Shown here: piece after piece, positions 7,698 to 14,833 of the stretch
Layout: every line of letters starts with the position of its first letter
How positions within the stretch are numbered: the first letter of the stretch is position 1
Source of the DNA: CAYWMP01 sp964459445
Lineage (GTDB): Bacteria > Desulfobacterota > DSM-4660 > Desulfatiglandales > HGW-15
Assembly: GCA_964459445.1 (NCBI GenBank)
Contig: CAYWMP010000091.1
Coordinates: 1 to 22,899, forward strand
Length of the DNA: 22,899 bases
Direction: 5' to 3'
Translations under genes and position numbers: made by a program
The notes under the pieces: model-generated
What the model was told of the DNA's origin: nothing
The model's input: only the letters and a program-made list of their open reading frames with translations
The model's database searches: none

Positions 7698-7789
7698 GCA
7701 ATTCACTGAATTTGGCCGCAGACCCACGCAGAAAACGCAGACAAATGACATTAACGGACTTGCTGGAGTTTAAATGATCGAATTTGAAA

Positions 7790-7919
7790 AGCCTAAGATA
7801 ATAGGAAGAACCATTTAAAAAAGCCAATAAACGAGTTCATTGGCTTCTTCAATGGCTCTCCCTCATCTTCAATCCATCCCTATTGGATTGAAATCCGCTT
7901 CGCGTAGGTATCTTAGGCT
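7790..7919. repeat. Structured element: 11-bp closing stem enclosing two hairpins
   Basis: AGCCTAAGATA (7790-7800) and TATCTTAGGCT (7909-7919) are perfect inverted repeats. Between them lie an 8-bp hairpin (7821-7846) and the 9-bp hairpin TTCAATCCA-N7-TGGATTGAA (7868-7892). The whole resembles a small MITE or a multi-hairpin RNA. The rest of 7698-8020 shows only a decayed repeat near 7715-7745. Confidence 0.5.
7817..7846 (-). terminator. Intrinsic terminator downstream of the thioredoxin gene
   Basis: On the minus strand AAGCCAAT-N10-ATTGGCTT is followed by an unbroken T run (plus-strand A run 7817-7822). It lies about 175 bases past the thioredoxin stop at 8021 and ahead of the next minus-strand gene, so it should separate the two transcripts. 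Confidence 0.6.
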
Positions 7920-8020
7920 ATTGTCTCATGATCAGCTAGAAGGAACAAAAATCACTAAATTTGCGCACATTAGTATAAATCAGCGTCCTAAACCGGTTGC
8001 AGAGTAAATTCCTTTTTTTC

Positions 8021-8578
8021 TCACATGACATATCGCAGGTGGCCTTCGATCTCGTGCTTTTGCATCACACCCAAAAGCTTGTTTATCTCTTTGCCGTCTT
8101 TGAAGATTATCATAGTTGGTGTGCTCATGACTTGAAAACGAGATGCGGTCATGGGGTTGGTATCGATATTCAGTTTGGCGATCTTTATTTGCCCTGAATA
8201 TTCGGAAGCCAGTTGCCGGAGGATAGGGACAAGGGTGATGCAATAGGGACACGAATTGGAGTAGAACTCCACAAGAACCGGGGTGGGGAAGGAGAGGACT
8301 TCGTCAATGAATGTCTTGTCGTTGACCTCAACAACATAGTCATAATAGGGAACGGTTTTCAGGGGCACATGGCATTTGCCGCATTTGGCCTGATCATACA
8401 TCAATGCTTTCAAGATCCTATTTTTTGCACCGCAACTGTGACACTTGATGATGGTTGCTTCAGGCTGGAGGGCCTCCCCGCACTTGCCGCATTTGGGATG
8501 CTCCCTAAGCCGTGTTTTGGGAACGCGGTTTTTTGTCCCGCAATGGGAGCATTTTATGATAGCGCTATCTTCAGACAT
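8021..8578 (-). CDS. Thioredoxin-fold protein with two N-terminal zinc ribbons
   Basis: The 185-residue protein starts with two tandem CxxC-CxxC zinc ribbons (C10/C13/C30/C33 and C46/C49/C66/C69). They are near-duplicates: both read IIKC..CG.KNR and end with KCGKC. A thioredoxin fold follows at about residues 80-185, with active site CPYC at 110-113 and the cis-proline in MSTPTM (P154). Thioredoxin 2 (TrxC) has a single N-terminal zinc-binding region and a CGPC site, so the doubled ribbon and the glutaredoxin-like CPYC are unusual. There is no signal peptide, so a cytoplasmic disulfide reductase or redox sensor is likely. GGAGG six bases before the ATG fixes the start. The 78-bp repeat (copy B) lies in the leader. 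Confidence 0.88.
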   Translation of the reverse strand: MSEDSAIIKCSHCGTKNRVPKTRLREHPKCGKCGEALQPEATIIKCHSCGAKNRILKALMYDQAKCGKCHVPLKTVPYYDYVVEVNDKTFIDEVLSFPTPVLVEFYSNSCPYCITLVPILRQLASEYSGQIKIAKLNIDTNPMTASRFQVMSTPTMIIFKDGKEINKLLGVMQKHEIEGHLRYVM

Positions 8579-8619
8579 CCCGCCTCCGGTAATTTCGGTT
8601 CAGGGTTTAAAGGTTCAAG

Positions 8620-8697
8620 GTTCAGCACCGCCTCTGGCCGCCGAAGCGGCCAGTTTGATCAAAAAACTGACTCCAGCGTTGCTTAGTCAGATACGAG
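8620..8697 (-). repeat. 78-bp triple-palindrome element, copy B
   Basis: It matches copy A (2511-2588) at 76 of 78 positions in inverted orientation. One difference changes the second hairpin loop from TTAG to TTCG, giving CTGGCCGC-TTCG-GCGGCCAG with an exceptionally stable UUCG tetraloop in RNA. Relative to the downstream gene the orientation is the same as copy A. It ends about 40 bases before the thioredoxin start codon. Confidence 0.75.
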
Positions 8698-8856
8698 AGT
8701 TCTGTTAACGGAATTCGGCCTTAAAAGGGGTGTGGCTTGTGTGAAACTCAGGCATTGCTCTAATTGATCCATCATTTTTTCGGCGTGAGCCAGGTTAGGA
8801 TCTTCAACCAAAAAACCGTGAACTTTGAACCGCACAACCTTGTTTGAAATAGCATA
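8683..8856 (-). pseudogene. Possible 3' remnant of an unidentified gene
   Basis: A minus-strand frame with no stop for 57 codons ends in TAA at 8683-8685 (…VEDPNLAHAEKMMDQLEQ… to …NRTLVSD). Its last codons and stop lie inside the 78-bp repeat, whose first hairpin plus T6 would be its terminator. No convincing start or ribosome binding site exists; the best ATG (8775) leaves only 30 residues. The family is not recognised, and this could be chance. Nothing else is evident in 8857-9083. Confidence 0.2.
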
Positions 8857-9083
8857 TTATCGCTTAAAGGTCATGGCAAATAGGTGCCTATTGGAAGTGA
8901 TAGTCCTGAAATTGTCACGTTCCATTGGTGCTTGCAAAGCGGATGATCATCCTGATACAAATGACTGGCGATATCAGAAATTCCCTTTGCCGGGATGTCC
9001 GATAGCGTCTAGGGAAAGGTACCAGTCTATTCAATCGAGGTGTTTACAACTATTGTTTGACAGATGAGGCAAGGAGGGGGCTG

Positions 9084-9140
9084 ATGTCTTTGCGAATAAA
9101 CGAATCCGTAGATGGAAAGGGGCAAATAGCCAATGGCTGA
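9084..9140 (+). CDS. Short leader ORF overlapping the DUF2889 gene start
   Basis: An 18-codon frame starts at ATG 9084, three bases after the strong ribosome-binding run AAGGAGGGGG. Its TGA (9138-9140) overlaps the next gene, which starts at 9133 with a weaker site (AAAGGGG, 10 bases away). This arrangement suggests translational coupling. The peptide (begins MSLRINESVDG) has no recognised family, no obvious run of a single amino-acid codon, and may only serve to load ribosomes. Confidence 0.4.
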   Translation: MSLRINESVDGKGQIANG

Positions 9141-9627
9141 TTTACTTTTTTTCTCAAGGAACCGCAGTACCTCCGTTGAGCAGATTGACCAGCACACCAT
9201 ACGGTCCTCTTGTAGACTACAGGATACGATGACAGAGGCCTATGTCGAGATTGACGCCAAGCTTCCTGATCTTGAAATTCAGGATGTCAGGGGGGAAATC
9301 ACAAGGTCGACCCTAAGACAGGAATTCAAAGTAGATGAAGTACTAAAGAAGGTCGTCGGAATCCGGGTAGGGCCGGGTATACTCAAAATCATCCCCGGGT
9401 TGCTTGGAAAGGGAAAAGCTCTCGATCAATTATCCTATATGGTTGAAGAATGCTGTCACGGTGTGATTCTCTCATTTACGAAGGACGTGTTATTAAAAGC
9501 CCCTAAAGATAGAATCAGTGATCGAGCGTATTACGCCAACATGGTCAAAGAAAACATCAGGCTTTATAACCGTTGCGCTGCTTTTGCTCCTGGGAGTCCG
9601 TTGGTGGAGGGCATTGAACCGCCCTAA
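9133..9627 (+). CDS. DUF2889 family protein
   Basis: This 164-residue protein is a compact DUF2889-type domain without signal peptide or membrane segment. Recognisable features are the N-terminal S.L.D.....V.I...LPDLEI region, VVGIRVGPG near residue 75, and the LSYMVEECCHGVI helix with paired cysteines near residues 105-115. It is a distant paralogue of the N-terminal domain of the next gene, where VGFRI and LLNECCQTAH occupy the equivalent places. The function of DUF2889 is unknown. It is translated behind the short ORF 9084-9140, and its TAA stop begins a perfect hairpin. Gene reality is well supported; the family call is moderately sure. Confidence 0.75.
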   Translation: MADLLFFSRNRSTSVEQIDQHTIRSSCRLQDTMTEAYVEIDAKLPDLEIQDVRGEITRSTLRQEFKVDEVLKKVVGIRVGPGILKIIPGLLGKGKALDQLSYMVEECCHGVILSFTKDVLLKAPKDRISDRAYYANMVKENIRLYNRCAAFAPGSPLVEGIEPP

Positions 9628-9706
9628 AATTATCCTTTGGATAATTTTAGATAGCACTCCCGGTTCCCGGGGCTTTTTAAGCCTTCCGAAAAAATTCGGG
9701 GGGTGC
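9626..9706. terminator. Hairpin cluster starting in the DUF2889 stop codon
   Basis: AAAATTATCC-TTT-GGATAATTTT (9626-9648) is a perfect 10-bp hairpin whose first bases belong to the TAA stop. It is followed by a second structure: GCACTCC (9654-9660) pairs with GGGGTGC (9700-9706) around GGCTT-TTT-AAGCC and CCGAA-AAAA-TTCGG. No long T tract follows the first stem, so it may be a weak terminator or an mRNA-end protector. The rest of 9707-9913 shows nothing clear. Confidence 0.45.
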
Positions 9707-9913
9707 TTCGCAAAATTCCACAAGGGATTATATTGAGGGATGTGGGTGTCCCGCCACAATAGGTGGGAAGAAACGGTGGCGGTCTTGAAAAGGGACCCCA
9801 GAGTCCAATCACGAGATCGCGTTTCAAAGACCTAAATTCCTAGGTTCAAAGGATATTTGCATCAATTGGAATGCGATTATGCTGAAAGAGAACAAAAGGA
9901 GTTCGAATAGATC

Positions 9914-11092
9914 GTGCTGAAGTACATGAGAAATAAGTTGGTGAGTGTTGTGAGAAAGGATGAAGGCACCCTTTTGGTGCACGGTGTCCTCGATGACGAC
10001 ATATACGGTCTTCAAATGGATGTGACAATAAGTACCAGGGAAATGAAAATCGTCGCCATCGAAGGGAAATGGAACAGATGGACAACGCCGGAATGTCCCC
10101 GGGCGATCGCCCCTCTTCAAGAGGCCGTGGGTTTTCGGATCAATGAAAAAGACTTGCCGCAAAAGATAAACAAGATTATTGGCAAAAAAGCCTGCCGCCA
10201 CCATGCTAATCTTCTGAATGAATGTTGCCAAACTGCTCATGAGGCCATCACCCTCATGAGATGGGAGGATGAAAAGAAAAAGAGCCCGGAATTGGATTTT
10301 GATGATTTCATGGAGGCAGATCAAAAGGTTTCACCCAATCAATCGGGAGCCAGTCCCGTAGTGCCCACGGAGGAATCTCCAAGAGAGGCCAAAGCCCGCC
10401 ACCATATCCCTAAAAGGGATAATCAAGAAGGACTGATCATTGACATGCATACACATACGAAACCGGCTTCCCCATGCAGTTCAGTCTCAGCGGACGACCT
10501 GGTTGCGGAGGCCAAAAGGATTGGGCTCGATGGTATTTGCCTGACGGACCACAATTTTTTATGGAATGCACGGCGAGTCGACCAATTAAGGGAAAGGCAT
10601 GAATTTCTTGTGTTAGGGGGAAATGAGATCACAACAAATCAGGGAGACATAATTGTCTTTGGCCTGGAAAAAGAAATCAATGGCGTCATCAAGCTTGAAG
10701 AGCTCAGGGATGAGGTTGACCAAGCAAAGGGATTTATGATCGCAGCCCATCCGTTCAGAGGATTCTTGATATTTGGTGCGGATCAATTGGGTTTGACGCC
10801 TGAAAAGGCCATGGAGAGGCCATTTTTGAAGCTGGTTGATGCCATCGAAGTCCTTAACAGCAAGGTAACGGAAAAAGAAAACCAATTTGCCCTAAAGGTT
10901 TCAGCGGAACTGGACTTACCCGGGATCGGCGGCAGTGATGCCCATGAACTGGAGGAGGTGGGCATCTATGGGACCCAATTTCAAGGCGCGATCAAGGATG
11001 AGAAAGATCTCATCTCTGCACTAAAAGAGGGCAAATACTCACCTGTCGAATTCAGAGGGCAAGGGGCTAGGGAGCGAGAACGATATGGTTAA
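9914..11092 (+). CDS. DUF2889 - PHP domain fusion protein
   Basis: The 392-residue protein has a DUF2889-like domain at 1-118, a charged flexible linker at about 120-170, and a PHP-family metal-dependent phosphoesterase at 173-392. Metal ligands are visible in DMHTHT (H179, H181), LTDHN (D212, H213), GNEITT (E238), AAHPFRG (H279) and GGSDAHE (D342, H344). Stand-alone PHP domains of this type hydrolyse small phosphate esters or nucleotides; the substrate is not predictable here. GTG 9914 is chosen because AGGAG lies 12 bases upstream; ATG 9926 is possible. The gene overlaps the next by 8 bases (ATGGTTAA), so the two are probably translationally coupled. Confidence 0.87.
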   Translation: MLKYMRNKLVSVVRKDEGTLLVHGVLDDDIYGLQMDVTISTREMKIVAIEGKWNRWTTPECPRAIAPLQEAVGFRINEKDLPQKINKIIGKKACRHHANLLNECCQTAHEAITLMRWEDEKKKSPELDFDDFMEADQKVSPNQSGASPVVPTEESPREAKARHHIPKRDNQEGLIIDMHTHTKPASPCSSVSADDLVAEAKRIGLDGICLTDHNFLWNARRVDQLRERHEFLVLGGNEITTNQGDIIVFGLEKEINGVIKLEELRDEVDQAKGFMIAAHPFRGFLIFGADQLGLTPEKAMERPFLKLVDAIEVLNSKVTEKENQFALKVSAELDLPGIGGSDAHELEEVGIYGTQFQGAIKDEKDLISALKEGKYSPVEFRGQGARERERYG

Positions 11093-12503
11093 ACAGACTG
11101 ACTGGGAGAAACTCATCCGAAGAATGGAACAGCTCATGAGGCTAAAGTCTTTCCCTGTGGCCTTTAAGATGTTAGAGAGCAGCAAAGAGTTGGACAAAAT
11201 ACCATTTATGCGGAGACCGCAGCAAAAAACAACACTTTGTCAGCTCATTACGCTGGTGAGAAACTTCGATTGGTCTGTGGGGGCGGAACTTGAAGATTTC
11301 GTGTCACCCACATGCGCCTCCATCCTGGGGCTTTCCGAGATTCCTGAGCTTAATAAAGACGGAACATTCCGTAGCATTATATGGGTCAAAACAAAAGAAG
11401 ACGGTAAAAACTATGAAGAGGCTATCCCTAGGCTCCCAACAGGCCAATTTGAGGCCGTTGCCATGGCGCCCCTGGTCTATAATCCCTTTGAACCGGATAT
11501 AGTGCTCGTTTATGCCAATCCGGCTCAGATGATGCTCTTAATCAATTCTATCCAGTTCGAAGATTATGAGGTTATGCAATTTTTTTGTGTAGGTGAATCA
11601 TCATGCTCCGATGCCATCGTGCGATGCTACCAAACAGGTAAACCATCCCTAACCATACCTTGCTATGGTGAACGACGATACGGCCATGCGCAGGATGAAG
11701 ATCTTATTATGGCCATACCGGCGGGCATGATGCAAAAAACACTGAGCGGTATGGAGGCCCTATATCGAAGAGGTATCCGCTACCCGATCAGCTATGCGGG
11801 CGCCGAGCAGGACCTAACCACTTCATTTCCGGGGTCCTACGGCAGCATGAAGGAATTGGAGGTCATTCGTGGCAAAGACAACCGTTTGCTCCTGGGACTA
11901 ACCGGCGGTATAGCCACGGGAAAGAGTACCGTGGCCAGGATGCTTAAGGAGATGGGGGCACCCCTAATCGATCTCGATGTCATCGCCCGAGAGGTGGTAG
12001 AACCGGAGAAGCCTGCGTGGAAGGATATTGTGGGCTATTTTGGGAAACAGGTGCTCCAGGCGGACAAGAACATTGACCGGAAAAAGCTGTCGGATATTGT
12101 ATTCAAAGATTTCGAAAAACGAAAGAAACTGGAGAGTTTCACCCATCCACGTATTCTTGAAGAGCTATTAAGACAAGTAAACGAGATTGCAGGAAAGGAT
12201 CCTAACGCGATCATACAGGTTGATGTGCCCTTGCTTATAGAACTAAATCTTCAATACATATTTCACAAGGTATTGGTCGTCTATGTTTCGGAGACCACGC
12301 AAATTGAACGGCTTATGAAAAGGGACGGCATCAGCAAGGAAGAGGCGGAAAGCAGGCTCAAGGCCCAGCTGCCCATTGATGAAAAGGTGGGGTATGCTGA
12401 TTTTGTCATCAAAAACGATCAGTCAATCGAGGAAACCAGGCAGCAGGTGGAGAAGGTCTGGAAGGCGTTGAGGCAGATTCAAAAGGAGAGGGCAAGAAAA
12501 TAA
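11085..12503 (+). CDS. DUF169 - dephospho-CoA kinase (CoaE) fusion protein
   Basis: Residues 1-255 form a DUF169 domain (FPVAFK, CQLITLVR, PTCASILGL, VGESSCSDAIVRCYQTG, IPCYGERRYG), rich in conserved cysteines. Residues 267-472 are a complete CoaE: P-loop GLTGGIATGKST (271-282), LIDLDVIAREV, THPRILE, VDVPLLIE and ERLMKRDGISKEEAESR. CoaE phosphorylates dephospho-CoA to give coenzyme A, the last step of CoA synthesis. About 206 residues match a full-length enzyme, so the kinase should be active. DUF169 has no established function, though it is common in anaerobes. The fusion hints that DUF169 acts on, or senses, a CoA-related ligand; that is inference. The gene overlaps the DUF2889-PHP gene by 8 bases. 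Confidence 0.9.
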   Translation: MVKQTDWEKLIRRMEQLMRLKSFPVAFKMLESSKELDKIPFMRRPQQKTTLCQLITLVRNFDWSVGAELEDFVSPTCASILGLSEIPELNKDGTFRSIIWVKTKEDGKNYEEAIPRLPTGQFEAVAMAPLVYNPFEPDIVLVYANPAQMMLLINSIQFEDYEVMQFFCVGESSCSDAIVRCYQTGKPSLTIPCYGERRYGHAQDEDLIMAIPAGMMQKTLSGMEALYRRGIRYPISYAGAEQDLTTSFPGSYGSMKELEVIRGKDNRLLLGLTGGIATGKSTVARMLKEMGAPLIDLDVIAREVVEPEKPAWKDIVGYFGKQVLQADKNIDRKKLSDIVFKDFEKRKKLESFTHPRILEELLRQVNEIAGKDPNAIIQVDVPLLIELNLQYIFHKVLVVYVSETTQIERLMKRDGISKEEAESRLKAQLPIDEKVGYADFVIKNDQSIEETRQQVEKVWKALRQIQKERARK

Positions 12504-12579
12504 GCACGGCGCAAGGAGCTCGGAGCCCCAGGCTCTAAAGAAAATGAAAACTAATGAATAGCGATGAGGTTCACCAATC

Positions 12580-13542
12580 ATGAACGAGTTTAAATGGTCA
12601 CTAAATCCGGTAGAGAAAGTCGAGATTCTCACGGTCATCGATAACTACGTGGATGTTCTCCTTGGGAGTACCGCCGTCGTGGAGCGGCCGCCTTTGGCAG
12701 AAGGGGGTAACATTCCAACCGATACCCTCATTGCTGAACATGGACTTTCCTTGCTTGTCAGTACTTTTAAAGGAAATGAGAAACACACTATTCTCTTCGA
12801 CACCGGCTATAGTTCCATTGGTGTTCCACATAATCTAGAAAAGCTGGGCGTTGATCTGGGAGAGATTGAAGCCATAATCATTAGCCATGGCCACATGGAT
12901 CATAACGGGGCTCTGGAATATCTCCTAGGGAGGATACCCAAAACAATCCCTGTCGTGATACACCCTGGTGCCTTTCACCATCCCCGCTTCTTAAAGCTTG
13001 AAGATGGAAAGCGGCTGACGTTTCCTCGAAGTTTGGCGCGAACAAACCTACAAGAGGAGGGAATTGAATTGCGAGAGAGTCAAGCCCCTTCATTCATTGC
13101 TAATGACACGGTCATGATTTCAGGCGAGGTGGAGAGAACCACCGAATTTGAAAAAGGGCTGCCAAATGCCCTTTTGGAGCGGGATGGTCGGCTTGAAAAG
13201 GATCCCATCAGTGATGATCAGGCCATTTTTATAAGTCTCAATGGAAAAGGACTTGTGATTATATCCGGGTGCAGTCACGCGGGGATTATTAACACGATTC
13301 GTTATGCGCGGAAAACCACTGGGTTGGAGGGAATTCATGCGGTAATCGGCGGGTTCCATCTCTCGGGACCCGCATTTGAACCAATCATTGATCAGACGAT
13401 TAAGGAACTGAAGGATGTGGAGCCGGCTTTAGTTGTTCCAATGCATTGCACAGGATGGAAGGCGGTTCAGCGGTTTTCAGAGGTATTTCCCGACTCCTTC
13501 GTACTCAACAGTGTGGGATCTAGAATCACGCTCTCGAACTGA
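12580..13542 (+). CDS. Metallo-beta-lactamase-fold hydrolase (COG1237-like)
   Basis: The 320-residue protein has the MBL-fold di-metal site: ISHGHMDHNG (residues 102-110), SGCSHAGIINT, IGGFHLSG and VPMHCTG. FDTGYS near residue 73 gives the preceding strand. This order, including the Cys-Ser-His-Ala-Gly block, fits COG1237, whose archaeal members include a candidate enzyme for the dihydropterin-ribofuranosylaminobenzene-phosphate step of methanopterin synthesis. Bacterial members have unknown substrates, so no pathway is assigned. It lies 76 bases after the DUF169-CoaE gene on the same strand. GAGG nine bases or so ahead of the ATG supports the start. Confidence 0.85.
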   Translation: MNEFKWSLNPVEKVEILTVIDNYVDVLLGSTAVVERPPLAEGGNIPTDTLIAEHGLSLLVSTFKGNEKHTILFDTGYSSIGVPHNLEKLGVDLGEIEAIIISHGHMDHNGALEYLLGRIPKTIPVVIHPGAFHHPRFLKLEDGKRLTFPRSLARTNLQEEGIELRESQAPSFIANDTVMISGEVERTTEFEKGLPNALLERDGRLEKDPISDDQAIFISLNGKGLVIISGCSHAGIINTIRYARKTTGLEGIHAVIGGFHLSGPAFEPIIDQTIKELKDVEPALVVPMHCTGWKAVQRFSEVFPDSFVLNSVGSRITLSN

Positions 13543-13556
13543 CTCGGGGCTACCAG

Positions 13557-13857
13557 AATATCGAATACTCGCCTGCCTGAGTCTTGTACGGCGGCCAGGT
13601 CGAACAAGGAATAATGAATGTCGAGGGAATGTAAGGCTTTTGACCTTGAGGACAGATTGATAGACTTTGCCGTTCAAATTATCCGTTTAGCAGAGTCCTT
13701 GAAAAATGATTTCTCGTTCAGCGCTCCCTTATCAGGGTTATCCTCTGAACCCATGAACCTTTAAACCCTGAACTTATGTGACAAGCATCAAAACTTTGAG
13801 ACGAAAGAGTCATAAAACTTCAAATTTCGAAATTTCTTGTTCGATATTCGTTATTCA
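13557..13857. repeat. Degenerate repeats between the MBL and TauE/SafE genes
   Basis: GAATATCGAATACTCG to GGAATAATGAATGTCGAGG (13557-13622) and TTCGAAATTTCTTGTTCGAT to ATTCGTTATTCA (13825-13857) are decayed inverted arms of an ATCGAATAACGAAT-type repeat. Between them, 13746-13773 has TGAACCTTTAAACCCTGAAC, the same unit found upstream of the thioredoxin gene. The right arm runs straight into the TauE stop codon. No gene is supported in this 312-base gap. Confidence 0.45.
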
Positions 13858-14808
13858 TATGATTTGAATGACATACCGAAGGGCGAGAAAGAGAAGGATG
13901 ATGCCAAGCCCGAGTTTTATTGCCCTGGCAGGCAGGAATTTCTGAAGTCTTGCTCCGCAGTACATGCCGAGGAATCCCCCAATGCCAAGAAGGAGACCCA
14001 GCCTCCAATCGGGTGCAATGGCCAGACCTGTGTGGGCATACAGGGGGGCGATGATCGTATAGAATGTGACCCCCACAATAGAGGTCAGGAGCGTGCCCAA
14101 TAGGGTCGCTCCCGCAATGGTGTAGACGGGGAGTCCGAAAATTGCCATGAGAAAAGGTGCGATAATGGCACCCCCACCGATACCATAAGTCCCTCCGACA
14201 ACACCGACGGCGAGTGTGAGGCCAAAAAGCAAAGTAGGATTGAAAGAAAAGGACTCACCATAGAATTCATAGGTGTACTTTTTCAGCGAAAAATGAATCG
14301 TCCTTATCGGTACATGTCTTGCTGATACAGATTGAGACTGTTTGCGGGTTTGGGCCGATCTCTCCTGGAATCTTCGCTCCAATGCCTTCGTTTTTTCCTT
14401 TTCTGTGCCGGCTTTGGCCCTCAGATCATTCAGAAGTCTGAATGCAATATAGAAGAGGACACAACCCACAAATACCTTGAAATGACTCGGGTTCGGCAGG
14501 TATTTGATCCTTAAAATCACGCCGAGAAAGACGCCTGGAATCGTGCCGGCGATGATGACCCAGGCAAGAGGCCACGCCATTCTCTTCTCCCTGATGTACC
14601 GGTAGATGCCGCTGGGGATGCCGACGATATTGTAAACGAGATTTGTAGGACTCACGGCAGGGCTTGTAAAGCCGAGTATACTGACCTGAAAGGGGAGGAG
14701 AAGAAAGGCGCCGGATACGCCCCCTGTGGATGTAAAAATAGCAATGATGAATGGAACGATTAGCGGGATTAACGGGGATACTTCCACGCCCGAAACCGGG
14801 AAGAGCAT
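13855..14808 (-). CDS. TauE/SafE family permease
   Basis: The 317-residue membrane protein has about eight hydrophobic segments in two halves. Each half begins with the family's glycine-rich re-entrant motif: GGVSGAFLLLPF near residue 29 and GGTYGIGGGAIIAPFL near residue 205. A long charged cytoplasmic loop (about 130-180, rich in Lys/Glu/Arg) separates them. TauE/SafE proteins export or import sulfite, sulfoacetate and related sulfur or organic anions. It is the last gene of a minus-strand set, 25 bases after ycaO and close to larE, so a sulfur compound is the likely substrate. The TGA stop is fused to an intergenic repeat (13825-13857). Confidence 0.87.
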   Translation of the reverse strand: MLFPVSGVEVSPLIPLIVPFIIAIFTSTGGVSGAFLLLPFQVSILGFTSPAVSPTNLVYNIVGIPSGIYRYIREKRMAWPLAWVIIAGTIPGVFLGVILRIKYLPNPSHFKVFVGCVLFYIAFRLLNDLRAKAGTEKEKTKALERRFQERSAQTRKQSQSVSARHVPIRTIHFSLKKYTYEFYGESFSFNPTLLFGLTLAVGVVGGTYGIGGGAIIAPFLMAIFGLPVYTIAGATLLGTLLTSIVGVTFYTIIAPLYAHTGLAIAPDWRLGLLLGIGGFLGMYCGARLQKFLPARAIKLGLGIILLFLALRYVIQII

Positions 14809-14833
14809 GAACGTTTAACTCCTTCTGTCAGGC

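Noticed and set aside
8213..8686. 157-codon plus-strand open frame
   Set aside because: It is antisense to the zinc-ribbon thioredoxin gene and runs into the 78-bp repeat; there is no ribosome binding site.
8825..9067. 80-codon plus-strand open frame upstream of DUF2889
   Set aside because: No ribosome binding site, no recognisable motif, and the following leader ORF has a far better start.
9824..10324. 166-codon minus-strand open frame
   Set aside because: It is antisense to the DUF2889-PHP gene and its composition fits a shadow frame.
12580..13542. Methanopterin pathway linking folE2 (MptA-like) and the MBL protein
   Set aside because: folE2 has bacterial FolE2 features, the genes are 10 kb apart, and no other methanopterin gene is present; the COG1237 family is functionally mixed.
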